Shown: positions 1 through 8,442, counted from the first letter of the stretch. The stretch: 16,245 nucleotides of DNA from JAIXWP01 sp049318685 (GCA_049318685.1 JBMOFW010000043.1:1-16245); one strand, 5' to 3'. Program-made: numbers and translations. Notes: a model not told the origin generated them from the sequence alone.

Positions 1-408
1 CAAAGTCAGGCCATGGACGAGTATCGATTTGCCGATCAGCACGAACCTCATTTTCGATTTGCTTACCATGAAGGATCAGAGCAAGCTCTTTTTGAATTTA
101 AGGTTCAGGTTCGCAAAAAGATTATTCAAGAAATCGTTGTGGGCAAAGCAGTATTTACAACTAAGGACGACGCATTTCGATTTCACGCCTGGACAAGATT
201 TGAAAATGCTATCCGTAAACATTGCAGTGCCACTATGATGAGTTATGCTGCCAATGCACTCAATGCGGAATTGATTGAACAGATTACAAAACGAGGTTTC
301 AAAAAAATAGATCGTAAAATCTACTTTATAGCCAAGGCCAAGTCAGGCAAAATAGAAACCAATTGGGCTGATTGGCACATTGAACGCGGTGATATAGATA
401 CATGGTAA
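1..408 (+). CDS. Probable GNAT-like acyltransferase, C-terminal part (5' end outside window)
   Basis: The reading frame is open to the first base of the window, so the ATG at 13 need not be the start and this is probably the 3' end of a longer gene. The visible 135 or so residues have the alternating strand/helix pattern of a GNAT or FemAB-like fold. They end in a Trp-rich tail with the form W-x2-W-H-I-x2-G-D-x-D-x-W. From memory, such W...GD.D tails occur in GNAT-type proteins encoded beside polysaccharide deacetylases in Bacteroidota. The stop codon at 406-408 is one base before the ATG of the deacetylase, so the two are almost certainly cotranscribed. A role in acylating a surface sugar is inferred from that neighbour only. 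No catalytic residue can be named with confidence. Confidence 0.5.
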   Translation, partial: QSQAMDEYRFADQHEPHFRFAYHEGSEQALFEFKVQVRKKIIQEIVVGKAVFTTKDDAFRFHAWTRFENAIRKHCSATMMSYAANALNAELIEQITKRGFKKIDRKIYFIAKAKSGKIETNWADWHIERGDIDTW

Positions 409-409
409 T

Positions 410-1240
410 ATGAGCATAGCGCAGAAAGTAAAAAATATCTTAGGACATACCGAACGTATATTCGGTCGGAAGCCGGTGTCAAGTGAATTATTGGTTATTT
501 GCATGCACTCTACTCCTGCTGATCGGATTGCGGATTTTAAAAAGATTGTTGATTTTTTGGATCAACGATATACCTATTTGCACGCTTCCGAAATGGAACA
601 ATTCATGACATCGCATTATAAGGACGGGCCTTATTATACACTCACTTTTGATGATGGGCTGAAAAACAATTTTCATACTGCTCAATGGCTAGCGTCCCAA
701 GGAAAAAAAGCTACCTATTTTGTTGTTCCTGATTTTATTGAAAGTGACGATCAAGCCAATTATTATCAAACCCATATTCGGCCAATCATCGATCGAACAA
801 TTGATCATGAAAAAGAAGACATCACGGCGATGAGTTGGACAGATCTCAGAATTTTACAAGAACAAGGTCATGTCATTGGCGCGCATTCAGCGAGCCATCG
901 ACTCAATAATGAGATGGATGAGCCGGCGCTTCATTACGAATTGGTGGATGCAAAAAAACGCATAGAAGAGAACTTGGGAATCCGCGTGAATGTGTTTGCT
1001 TCCCCCAATAACACCTTGTTTTCAGTCAATAAAAAATGTGCCGATTTGATAAAGCAGCACTATTCATTTCACCACATCACCGTTCCGGGTTCTTTGGCCG
1101 ATGATCGCCAATCACTAATGATCTACCGACGTAACATTGAGGTGTACTGGAAAAAAGGAGCTATTCTATATGCGCTGGGGCATTGGGACTTGAAGAGATG
1201 GCGTTCTGCTCAATCTCAGATTGCTGCGCTTCTGCGCTAG
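410..1240 (+). CDS. Polysaccharide deacetylase family protein (CE4/NodB-like)
   Basis: A 276-residue protein with the two metal-site motifs of carbohydrate esterase family 4: TFDDG at residues 79-83 (catalytic base and metal Asp) and HSASH at 159-163 (metal His pair). These enzymes remove N- or O-acetyl groups from polysaccharide or peptidoglycan sugars. The third family motif, normally R-x-PYG-like, is replaced by FASPNN at about 196-201, so substrate or activity may differ from the canonical group. No signal peptide or membrane segment is evident, which suggests a cytoplasmic enzyme acting on a precursor, or one exported in an unknown way. It starts one base after the upstream GNAT-like gene. 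Its last 80 bases overlap the end of the convergent polymerase gene, and its stop codon lies in the loop region of a hairpin (1229-1250). The family is clear but the substrate is not. Confidence 0.85.
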   Translation: MSIAQKVKNILGHTERIFGRKPVSSELLVICMHSTPADRIADFKKIVDFLDQRYTYLHASEMEQFMTSHYKDGPYYTLTFDDGLKNNFHTAQWLASQGKKATYFVVPDFIESDDQANYYQTHIRPIIDRTIDHEKEDITAMSWTDLRILQEQGHVIGAHSASHRLNNEMDEPALHYELVDAKKRIEENLGIRVNVFASPNNTLFSVNKKCADLIKQHYSFHHITVPGSLADDRQSLMIYRRNIEVYWKKGAILYALGHWDLKRWRSAQSQIAALLR

Positions 1241-2471
1241 CAGCGCGAAGTTTGACATTCTCCACATAAACATAATAAAACATCCATAAAAAGAATGGAA
1301 ACCCATTCAGGAAGTAGTGTCCTTGTCGAATCATGTAGAGCAATATCATTACAGCAATGCCATTTGACATCACCCACATACTATTGTCGGTTGTTCGCTG
1401 TCGCCAGACCCAACATTTGAAAATAAAGAAAATCATTACAAAAAGCCCATAGATACCCGTTTCCGACATGAGTCGAAGAAACATGGAATTGGCGTCCATT
1501 TTATTAAAGTCGATATTCACCGCTCCTTCCAAATTCGTCAAACTATATTTATCGAACGCCACAGGATGTGATCCAAGTCCGGTCCCAAATAGAGGATTTC
1601 GTTTAAAATTCTCAAGAGCAACGTGATAATTATTGTACAACACGAAGCTACTACCATTGATGTCGTAGCTTTTATAATTTGCCGTTGAAAATATTTCAAA
1701 CGTACCGTCATATCGCTCTCTAAACTCGGCCACATTTTCATAGGAGTAGTCGAAAATGAAAATGGACAAAGGCACGAAAAGAATCGCATATCTAAAGAAT
1801 CCGAGATTGATAAGCAAGAATAGCGTGGTCAAGAATATACCTAAAATACCCAGGCTAGAATAGGTGAGCAAGTAAGCCAACCCAATGACAATACTCTGCT
1901 TTCTTGTTACGAAAAGAGGTTCAGCTACAGTAAAATTATAGACAGCAACAAAGAAAGCCGGCGAAATCGTTGCGGCGAAATAAGCTGGTTCTCCAAAAAT
2001 AGAATTGACCCGAATTCCCAATCCACCGGGAATGAATCCCCATTTATTCAACAGCCACGAATAGTCATATCCAAATTTAAATCCGACCAAGTAGGACATC
2101 AACTGAATAAGCCCCAAAATCGAGACATAATATGACGCCTTCATGTATATCCGAAAGAGTTCTTTGATATTGAAAGCAAAAAGTTCGACGACGTAGTGAT
2201 AGAAAAGAACCGACGCAAAAAATCCGATAAATACTTTATAGAATTGTTGTGACGTATTTAACCCAATAAATACAAACAACACTCCAGTCAAAAACAACGG
2301 CAAGAAGAGCAAGACAGGTGCTCGCGGAATACCATACTTAGCAAAAAAAACCGGAAAATAGAGAACGAACACGGCGTACCCGAAGTAGGCTTCAAAAGGA
2401 ATTTTGAAGAACACGTATGAGCTAATAAATATGCTCAACATGATTAATATGACCGTAACCGTTTTAAACAT
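1161..2471 (-). CDS. O-antigen ligase/polymerase (Wzy/WaaL-like) membrane protein
   Basis: A 436-residue, very hydrophobic protein with about 10-12 predicted membrane helices. A soluble loop at roughly residues 241-330 is the usual place for the large periplasmic loop of the O-antigen ligase/Wzy superfamily. Family-like signatures are FGEPAYFA (159-166), NPLFGTGLGS (292-301) and, before the next helix, SMFLRLMSETGIYGL (329-343). Such proteins polymerise lipid-linked repeat units or transfer finished glycans to lipid A or protein. It is the last gene of the leftward operon, 3 bases after the acyltransferase. The C-terminus, from about 408, is a polar Ala/Ser/Glu/Gln tail. That tail overlaps the convergent deacetylase gene and is probably a late extension. 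Polymerase and ligase cannot be told apart by eye. Confidence 0.8.
   Translation of the reverse strand: MFKTVTVILIMLSIFISSYVFFKIPFEAYFGYAVFVLYFPVFFAKYGIPRAPVLLFLPLFLTGVLFVFIGLNTSQQFYKVFIGFFASVLFYHYVVELFAFNIKELFRIYMKASYYVSILGLIQLMSYLVGFKFGYDYSWLLNKWGFIPGGLGIRVNSIFGEPAYFAATISPAFFVAVYNFTVAEPLFVTRKQSIVIGLAYLLTYSSLGILGIFLTTLFLLINLGFFRYAILFVPLSIFIFDYSYENVAEFRERYDGTFEIFSTANYKSYDINGSSFVLYNNYHVALENFKRNPLFGTGLGSHPVAFDKYSLTNLEGAVNIDFNKMDANSMFLRLMSETGIYGLFVMIFFIFKCWVWRQRTTDNSMWVMSNGIAVMILLYMIRQGHYFLNGFPFFLWMFYYVYVENVKLRAASAEAQQSEIEQNAISSSPNAPAHIE
1229..1250 (+). terminator. Candidate hairpin terminator of the deacetylase transcript
   Basis: An inverted repeat pairs CTTC-t-GCGCT with AGCGC-GAAG around a 3-base loop (AGC), with a single bulged T. 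The deacetylase stop codon TAG (1238-1240) lies at the apex and the stem is followed only by TTTGAC, so the T-tract is poor. On the other strand the same bases encode the Ala/Gln/Glu-rich C-terminal tail of the polymerase-like protein. It may slow or end + strand transcription before it runs antisense into the glycan operon. Stem strength favours this and the short T-run argues against it. Confidence 0.35.
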
Positions 2472-2474
2472 ATC

Positions 2475-3719
2475 TTATAGACCCTTTTCACCGCTGACTA
2501 CTTTCGTTGACCGCGCTTTTCGTCTTATGAAGGGTAATTCGAAGTAAAGATAACTAATCGAGGCAACTCCAATGGTCAGTATAATGACCAATGTGTAGAT
2601 GACTACATTTTGCCAAACGGTTAAGTCCTGGTATAAACTTCCTTGAGGATGCCCCCAATGACAGCCATGTTTTGCCAAATTCAACACCAAAGTAACGATC
2701 AACATGTGATAGCCATAGATGCCATACGAGATTTTCCCGAGCCAATCGAGCACTTTATTTTCAAGTGTGAGCGCGTACTTCACATTTGTCGCTAAATTCA
2801 AAATAATGACCAAAGACATTACTGCTTGAGGAAGATAGGCTGCTGTTTGCAGGTAAGCCGGGATTATGTAAACAGAAATGGGTATTCCAAGCATAGCCCC
2901 CCAAAAAACAACAGGATGATAGACTATTTTCAATAGACTTTCTTTTTTTTCAAAAATCAACCACGCACCGACCGCGCCTAAAGCCATGCTTTCCAATTTC
3001 AACATCGCCATAAACCGCTTTAACGTTCTCAGACCTTCGATGCCACTGTGATCGGCCAAATACAAGACTACCCCTTTGATTATCAATAAAAAAACAATAA
3101 ACCAAAAAATAGTTTGAATGAAATTCTTTGATTTTCTTATGATCCAAGGCCAGATTCCATAGAACTGCTCCTCCACTCCTATTGACCACAACTGTCCGAT
3201 GTTGGGCGCGGCAAGCATGAACATGGATAGCGCTAAATTGGGGAAAAGAAAAAAATACGGCAGAAAGTTTTGCCAAAACCATCTATGCACATTCGGGTCT
3301 TGGTCCGGAATCGAAAACAGCGCGAAATTTGGCAATATGAAAAAACCTAGCAATACCAAAAGGTAGTAAAGCGGCCATATCCGGAGGATTCGACGGATAT
3401 AAAAAGCCTTAATGGCAATTGTTCCGAAACGCCTTTTTTCTACAAAAAGTAAGTATGTGATGAGAAATCCGGAAAGAACAAAAAATAAATTTACGCCTAT
3501 TCCTCCGGCCTGAGTGATCAAGGGAGAAAACCACTTTATTTCTCCCAACATGATTGATTTAATCGGATGTGGCGACATGAGCATCGACTGCTCCTGACAA
3601 TTTGTAGTATAAGGAATATACTGTTTGATTAATTCAACATGCGTCAAAACAACGATGAGCGCTGCGAAAAATCGGAGCCCATTTAGATTGGGGAAATAAA
3701 CGGACGCTTTGTTGCTCAT
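2475..3719 (-). CDS. Acyltransferase family 3 (OafA/YrhL-like) membrane protein
   Basis: A 414-residue integral membrane protein of the acyltransferase-3 family, which transfers O-acyl groups (often acetyl) to surface glycans across the inner membrane. The N-terminus has the family signature LNGLRFFAALIVVLTH (12-27) with the conserved His27. Further family motifs are FFVLSGFLITYLL (79-91), the Arg-rich YIRRILRIWPLYY (107-119) and WSIGVEEQFY (178-187). About ten hydrophobic segments follow the usual layout, and there is no C-terminal SGNH domain. The ATG overlaps the stop of the upstream glycosyltransferase as ATGA (3716-3719), which indicates translational coupling. The context points to O-acylation of the glycan made by this operon, though the acyl group is unknown. 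Confidence 0.9.
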   Translation of the reverse strand: MSNKASVYFPNLNGLRFFAALIVVLTHVELIKQYIPYTTNCQEQSMLMSPHPIKSIMLGEIKWFSPLITQAGGIGVNLFFVLSGFLITYLLFVEKRRFGTIAIKAFYIRRILRIWPLYYLLVLLGFFILPNFALFSIPDQDPNVHRWFWQNFLPYFFLFPNLALSMFMLAAPNIGQLWSIGVEEQFYGIWPWIIRKSKNFIQTIFWFIVFLLIIKGVVLYLADHSGIEGLRTLKRFMAMLKLESMALGAVGAWLIFEKKESLLKIVYHPVVFWGAMLGIPISVYIIPAYLQTAAYLPQAVMSLVIILNLATNVKYALTLENKVLDWLGKISYGIYGYHMLIVTLVLNLAKHGCHWGHPQGSLYQDLTVWQNVVIYTLVIILTIGVASISYLYFELPFIRRKARSTKVVSGEKGL

Positions 3720-4876
3720 GATCGGTTAAGGTGGCGCAAATGTAATTCATTCTCCAATTTTTCGGCGATGGAAGCCCATCCATAACTTGATTTGACCAAT
3801 GCAAGCGATTGCCTTCCCAATACCGCTAAATCCGCTCTTTTACATTCCGATAATCTTCTCATTGAAGCGTTTAGGGCTTCTATCTGCAACGGCTCAATCA
3901 GCACTCCATTCTTTTCGCTGACAAGCGCAGAAACGGCTCCAACGTCTGTTGCGAGAATCGCCATTCCCCTCGACATTCCTTCCAAAATCACATTCGGCAT
4001 TCCTTCACTGTGCGATGGCACCAAAAGCACATCACAACTATCCATGATCTCCTTTATCAATCTTCCATCTTTAATTTCTCCATGATAGACCACATTGTCT
4101 TTTTTGATTCTCATGGATTGTGGAATATTGCCTATAAATTGAAAATCGACCTCGCTCGAATCAGACCAATTTGCAACTACTTGATTGATCTCCTCAATTC
4201 CCTTTCGTTTTTCATAACGACCGATAAATAAAAAATGAATGGGCCCGACTCTTGACGGTACGTCCGGAAGCACCCATGATTCATCAATACCACTAGGCAC
4301 TTCAATGATCCGCGTCCGTTCAACACCTATTCTCTGAATTATATCGGTGATTTTTCCCCCATAGGAAAATACAAAATCCGCATTGACATTATTCCATTGT
4401 ACCGCGCCACGCAACATCCAAGCTCGAAATTTCTGCTTCCACCCATCCAATCGTTGGAACATCTCATATCCATGAAACTTAACGCCGATTGGGGGCATCT
4501 TTACACCCTTCTTTTTTTGTTCGATAAATTTCCACGCGGAGAATCCTTTCGCATAAATCAAATCGAAGTCATTCAATCTATCTTTCACGTGATCGAGCAA
4601 TTTGCCGGAATACGCATACGATTCTTTCAAGTAATGGCCAGGTAATACGCCCATCGAAGGAAAGTAAAAGCTTCGACTTACGAATGCTCCCTCCTCTAAT
4701 CCAAGGCTTTCAGCCACCTCAGCATGCTTGGGAAGATCTACACCGACTTTGACGCAATGCAAAAGCTCGATCTGATGGCCTCTGCGCACCATGTACTTCA
4801 CCAAATTAGCCGTATGCTTTTGCATTCCACCTGTGACAAATGGAGTAATACCATCACAAATCACTAAAATTTTCAT
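3716..4876 (-). CDS. Glycosyltransferase family 4 protein
   Basis: A GT-B glycosyltransferase of about 386 residues. The N-terminal acceptor domain begins MKILVICDG and contains the loop TGGMQKH (16-21). The C-terminal donor domain has FIGRYEKRKG (217-226) and the E-x7-E motif (E291 to E299 in SEGMPNVILEG), typical of retaining GT4 enzymes that use nucleotide-activated sugars. An in-frame ATG lies 33 bases upstream (4909), but I prefer 4876. From there the protein begins at the family's usual first strand, and the start codon overlaps the previous gene's stop as ATGA (4873-4876), the spacing used repeatedly in this operon. The 3' end overlaps the acyltransferase gene in the same way. It probably adds one sugar of the repeat unit at the cytoplasmic face; donor and linkage cannot be read. 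Confidence 0.88.
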   Translation of the reverse strand: MKILVICDGITPFVTGGMQKHTANLVKYMVRRGHQIELLHCVKVGVDLPKHAEVAESLGLEEGAFVSRSFYFPSMGVLPGHYLKESYAYSGKLLDHVKDRLNDFDLIYAKGFSAWKFIEQKKKGVKMPPIGVKFHGYEMFQRLDGWKQKFRAWMLRGAVQWNNVNADFVFSYGGKITDIIQRIGVERTRIIEVPSGIDESWVLPDVPSRVGPIHFLFIGRYEKRKGIEEINQVVANWSDSSEVDFQFIGNIPQSMRIKKDNVVYHGEIKDGRLIKEIMDSCDVLLVPSHSEGMPNVILEGMSRGMAILATDVGAVSALVSEKNGVLIEPLQIEALNASMRRLSECKRADLAVLGRQSLALVKSSYGWASIAEKLENELHLRHLNRS

Positions 4877-6048
4877 AAGTGTAAAATTTTTTGTCCAACT
4901 CTTTGCCAAGTGTAAGACGCCATGACTTTGGTATGAAAATTCAAAGCCATGGTGTGCACTGCCGACTCAGCATCAAGTGTTTTTCGTAATGCCTGATTCA
5001 ACTCTTCTTGATCATCGCTAATAAGAAGACCATCTTCCCCATCCACCATGACATCACGCACAGGAACATTGTTTGGCGCAATGACCATTTTCTTCAAAGC
5101 CGCATATTCAAATATTTTCACTGGAGAGCCGTACCAATTCGAGTGAGGCATCACAGCCACGTGCATGCATTCAATATAAGAAGCCACCTCATCATGTGGC
5201 ACCTTGTCAGTAAAAACAACACGATCAGATAAACCCAAGCTATCCGACATATTTTTCAACTGAGGTAAAATTTCCCCGTTTCCTACAATGAGCAATTTGA
5301 GTTTTGGCCATTGCGTGTGATTTTGCAATGAAGCAAAAGCAGCGATCAATCGGTCAACGCCATGATATGGAAAAATCGAACCTACAAAGCCAATTACAAA
5401 ATCACCTTCACGAATATTCCATTTTGACTGCACAGAAAGTGCATTTCGATTTTTTCCAAAATCGTGACGCACCGCATTCGGAATCACTTCGATTTTAGTA
5501 GCGTCTACCTGATTTTTCTTCTGTAAATAATTTTTCAAGGCCGATGAAACGACAATCACTTTGGAAGATAATTCTACTTGTTGACGCTCAGACCGTTTAC
5601 TCAAAAAATGAAAACAGCCAGCACCTTGCATTGCTTTCTTTTCCTCGGGATATGGCGCATTGATTTCGATGATATGCTTTATCCCCATACGATGACAAAG
5701 AATAGAGCAGGCCGTTTGAAGATAGTAGGCACGTTCATATACCATATCAGGTTGTTCGCGTTGAATTACTTCTTGCAACACGGCAATCATTCGACGATTG
5801 TGTCTCAATAATTGAAACTCTTTGAGTGACTCCCAAATGAAACGGGGTATCCACTTGCGCAAGGATGATTTGGCTCGATTTGATGCTTGCGGAAGGTTAG
5901 TTCCAATTTGATCTCCACCTGCTGCATAGATCGATACTTCTTGCCCTTCATTTCGCAATGCTTCAATTACCTCGCGCACATGCGTTCCGGGCCCGCTATG
6001 TTCGGCAATATTGATATGCGGATGGGTGCAGACGTAGAGGATTTTCAT
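4873..6048 (-). CDS. Glycosyltransferase family 4 protein
   Basis: A second GT-B enzyme of about 391 residues, only distantly similar to its neighbour. The N-terminus MKILYVCTH leads into the glycine-containing loop SGPGTHVRE (18-26). The donor half contains FVGSIFPYHGVDRLI (221-235), IVGNGE (254-259) and GSPVKIFEYAALKK (307-320), the family's nucleotide-sugar-binding and ribose-contacting region. An in-frame upstream ATG (6090) would add 14 residues overlapping the E1-rhodanese gene. The start at 6048 is preferred because it leaves a 2-base gap after that gene's stop and matches the GT4 N-terminus. It likely acts on the lipid-linked oligosaccharide of the same pathway. The sugar donor is unknown. 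Confidence 0.88.
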   Translation of the reverse strand: MKILYVCTHPHINIAEHSGPGTHVREVIEALRNEGQEVSIYAAGGDQIGTNLPQASNRAKSSLRKWIPRFIWESLKEFQLLRHNRRMIAVLQEVIQREQPDMVYERAYYLQTACSILCHRMGIKHIIEINAPYPEEKKAMQGAGCFHFLSKRSERQQVELSSKVIVVSSALKNYLQKKNQVDATKIEVIPNAVRHDFGKNRNALSVQSKWNIREGDFVIGFVGSIFPYHGVDRLIAAFASLQNHTQWPKLKLLIVGNGEILPQLKNMSDSLGLSDRVVFTDKVPHDEVASYIECMHVAVMPHSNWYGSPVKIFEYAALKKMVIAPNNVPVRDVMVDGEDGLLISDDQEELNQALRKTLDAESAVHTMALNFHTKVMASYTWQRVGQKILHL

Positions 6049-6050
6049 AG

Positions 6051-7127
6051 TCAAAATGTCTTTTTCGTCGGATCGAATTTCGCTATCCACGCCAAAATAC
6101 CGCCTTTCAAATTTTCTAAATTGGAGTAGCCTTGTTGCTCTTGTAAAAACCTTATAACATTGGCACTGCGCATTCCGGAGCGGCAGTGAATAATTACACG
6201 GCCATCCTTAGGAATTTCGCTCCACCGCGTACCCATTTCTGACATGGGAATTAATGTGCCGCCCATTTCGCAAGCATCAAATTCATCATTTTCGCGAACA
6301 TCAATTAAAGTGTATGGAGCACCTGCTTCGCGCAAGTCTGCCAACTCGTCAACGGTTATTTCTTTTATCATGATAGAAAGCTCTTTCGTGTTATTTTCAT
6401 CGGATTCTCTCGAAACCATGGCAATGGCGCTTGCATTCATCGTCATTAAATCCATCACTATCAATTGGCCAATCGGCACGTTCAAGTCAATTAAGCAGGC
6501 CAAGGCCCATTGTGCTTGGATATTTCCCAACACACCGGTCGTGGTCGGCAAAACCCCTGCAAGGTTACAACTTTTCGCTGTTTGCGCCGAATCAAGCGAT
6601 GGATATAAATCGCGCAAATCAAACGACTGACCTCCGGCATTGGTCTTGTGAAAAATCGCTATGTGAAACTGAGTTTGAAAAACACCACCATAGATGAGTG
6701 GTTTGTGGTGTTTTGCGCACATGTCGTTAATAAAAAACCTAGCTTGAAAATTATCAGTCCCGTCGATGATTACATTACAGTTTTCCCAAAAATCAAGATG
6801 TTCTGTCTCTTCTACAGCGCAATTCAACGCATCTATCTGGATATGACCAGCTCTATTTCTTAGAAATTCGACTGCCACTTCCACTTTCTTTTTACCAATA
6901 TCCTCATTGGAAAAAATCATTTGACGGTGTAGATTCGATAGAGATACACTATCGGGATCCACAAGCGTAAGTCGACCCACTCCGGCTCCGGCTAGCGCAA
7001 CCGCTGCGGGGCAACCCAATCCGCCCACTCCGATAACAACGACCCAAGCATTTTGTAATACCTGTTGCCCATGAACTCCGACAAATGGAAGAATGACTTG
7101 CCTATCATATCGTGTTGATGTTTGCAT
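6051..7127 (-). CDS. HesA/MoeB/ThiF-type E1-like adenylyltransferase fused to a C-terminal rhodanese domain
   Basis: A 358-residue fusion. Residues 1-240 are an E1-like domain: N-terminal RYDRQ (6-10), nucleotide loop GVGGLG (33-38), DPDSVSLSNLHRQ (57-69) with the ATP-contacting Arg, DGTDNF (122-127) and a Cys at 187 in SCNLAGV. In ThiF the equivalent Cys forms an acyl-persulfide with its carrier protein. Residues 255-358 are a rhodanese domain with the active-site loop HCRSGMRS (314-321; Cys315). Such enzymes adenylate the C-terminal Gly of a ubiquitin-like sulfur carrier (ThiS, MoaD) and load sulfur on it. The two Cys-x2-Cys zinc pairs of MoeB are absent. The gene lies between glycan genes with gaps of 6 and 2 bases, and no carrier protein, thiamine or molybdopterin gene is in the window. 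Its target is unknown; placement in this operon is the odd point. Confidence 0.88.
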   Translation of the reverse strand: MQTSTRYDRQVILPFVGVHGQQVLQNAWVVVIGVGGLGCPAAVALAGAGVGRLTLVDPDSVSLSNLHRQMIFSNEDIGKKKVEVAVEFLRNRAGHIQIDALNCAVEETEHLDFWENCNVIIDGTDNFQARFFINDMCAKHHKPLIYGGVFQTQFHIAIFHKTNAGGQSFDLRDLYPSLDSAQTAKSCNLAGVLPTTTGVLGNIQAQWALACLIDLNVPIGQLIVMDLMTMNASAIAMVSRESDENNTKELSIMIKEITVDELADLREAGAPYTLIDVRENDEFDACEMGGTLIPMSEMGTRWSEIPKDGRVIIHCRSGMRSANVIRFLQEQQGYSNLENLKGGILAWIAKFDPTKKTF

Positions 7128-7133
7128 GCGGGT

Positions 7134-8441
7134 CTAAAAAGAATAATTGCTGTAATGGAAACTATCAATGCCGTATTGTTTAAAGAACGCGTCATTTGGC
7201 ATTCCAAAAGCATCATCAACAAAATGTTCCATTTCACTGTAATTGTAAAAAACAATTTGACTTAAGGAACTATTTTCCATTGGAAATCCAGTTCTCTCCT
7301 GACTGCCAATGATCATCTTAAATCCACAAAACAAACGCTCATAAACTATAGAAGAATAGGCAGCTACCGCCAATTCGACTTGATCAAAAGATTCTGCAGA
7401 CGATTTCTCATTGGAAGAAATTGCTACTCTGTCAACGCCCACATGCTTCGAATAATATGCTTTGGTCTCTTCAAGCAACTCCGTCTTTCGCTCTCGTGGA
7501 TGCGGAAAAATGATTAGGTTCACATCTGGATGCGATTCCACATACAATTTTAATAGGGATAAAATCCATTCTTCCTTCTTCGCGGCCAATTCAGCAGAAT
7601 GATGCTTATGTTTCAGTCGCACCCAGCTTCCATGCGAATAGTAACCTATTGTTTTTTCGTGAAATTGAAAAGTCCTATTTCTATACAAATCAATATAGGT
7701 GAAAGCCCGTTCAGGAATCCATCGTAGTAATTTTTCAAACCGTATCTGATCCTTCCATTTTCTTTCGTATTCCTCCATCTGATATGGCGTAACGAGCACT
7801 ATTTCATCCGCTATCATGGTATGATTGTGCTTGCTAATTGGACCGGCAGAAGGAATAAATGTGCACTTCACTTGTAATTTTTTCATCAACAATGAAAACA
7901 CATTCGCGTCTTTTTCATATGGTACAAAATGATAGATATGCTTCAGGCCTCGCGCTTGAATTTCATTGACAAGAATTGCATTTTCATAAATTTCTCGAAT
8001 CAATAACGCCCTGTTGGCACGCGAAGAAGATTTGATAAAAATACCCAAAGACCACCCTAAAGCAGTGAACCAAAAAAGGGAGAATTCAAAAAATGAAAAC
8101 TCGGGATCACCGCATAGATCGTCTTTGGAAATCCAAACGCCTATTTTTTTTGAGGCAGATCTTTCAATATAATAGATGATTATATCTTGGTTTGCCTCGT
8201 TTGATGAAAGAACAGCGACAGACGTTTCTTTGTCCATAGGAATCAAGCCTCTCTTGGGCGATTTCCAACGAGTCCACACCCGCTTCATTTCGCGAAAACC
8301 GAGCATTCGATCGGTTTCGGAAGAGACATCGAGACGATACGAACTATTTTCCCGCAGACATTTTCCTGCAAGGTATTCATCCGAAGAGCGATCTGTCGAA
8401 TGGAGACATTGCTTAAAAAAACGCACAACGGAAATTCCCAT
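7134..8441 (-). CDS. Candidate sialyltransferase-like (GT-B, HP/SS motif) glycosyltransferase
   Basis: I do not recognise this 435-residue protein as a named family with certainty. Its C-terminal half resembles bacterial sialyltransferases and polysialyltransferases: a predicted strand ending in the HP motif FPHPRE (312-317), then about 47 residues later an SS motif in AYSSIVYE (361-368). In GT52 and GT38 enzymes these two motifs bind CMP-sialate. A further polar segment, GYYSHGSW, lies at 266-273. There is no signal peptide, and one hydrophobic patch lies near 117-136. An ATG at 8477 exists but would overlap the NeuB-like gene by 35 bases. The ATG at 8441 follows that gene's stop after 1 base and is preferred. 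Position directly after NeuB- and NeuA-like genes supports transfer of a CMP-nonulosonate. That is inference from motifs plus context. Confidence 0.55.
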   Translation of the reverse strand: MGISVVRFFKQCLHSTDRSSDEYLAGKCLRENSSYRLDVSSETDRMLGFREMKRVWTRWKSPKRGLIPMDKETSVAVLSSNEANQDIIIYYIERSASKKIGVWISKDDLCGDPEFSFFEFSLFWFTALGWSLGIFIKSSSRANRALLIREIYENAILVNEIQARGLKHIYHFVPYEKDANVFSLLMKKLQVKCTFIPSAGPISKHNHTMIADEIVLVTPYQMEEYERKWKDQIRFEKLLRWIPERAFTYIDLYRNRTFQFHEKTIGYYSHGSWVRLKHKHHSAELAAKKEEWILSLLKLYVESHPDVNLIIFPHPRERKTELLEETKAYYSKHVGVDRVAISSNEKSSAESFDQVELAVAAYSSIVYERLFCGFKMIIGSQERTGFPMENSSLSQIVFYNYSEMEHFVDDAFGMPNDAFFKQYGIDSFHYSNYSF

Positions 8442-8442
8442 A

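Noticed and set aside
4877..4909. Upstream in-frame ATG extending the GT4 gene by 11 residues.
   Set aside because: The extension lies inside the previous gene and precedes the normal MKIL first strand. The ATGA overlap at 4873-4876 gives a better start.
6049..6090. Upstream in-frame ATG extending the second GT4 gene by 14 residues.
   Set aside because: It overlaps the conserved end of the rhodanese domain gene and adds polar residues not expected in GT4 proteins.
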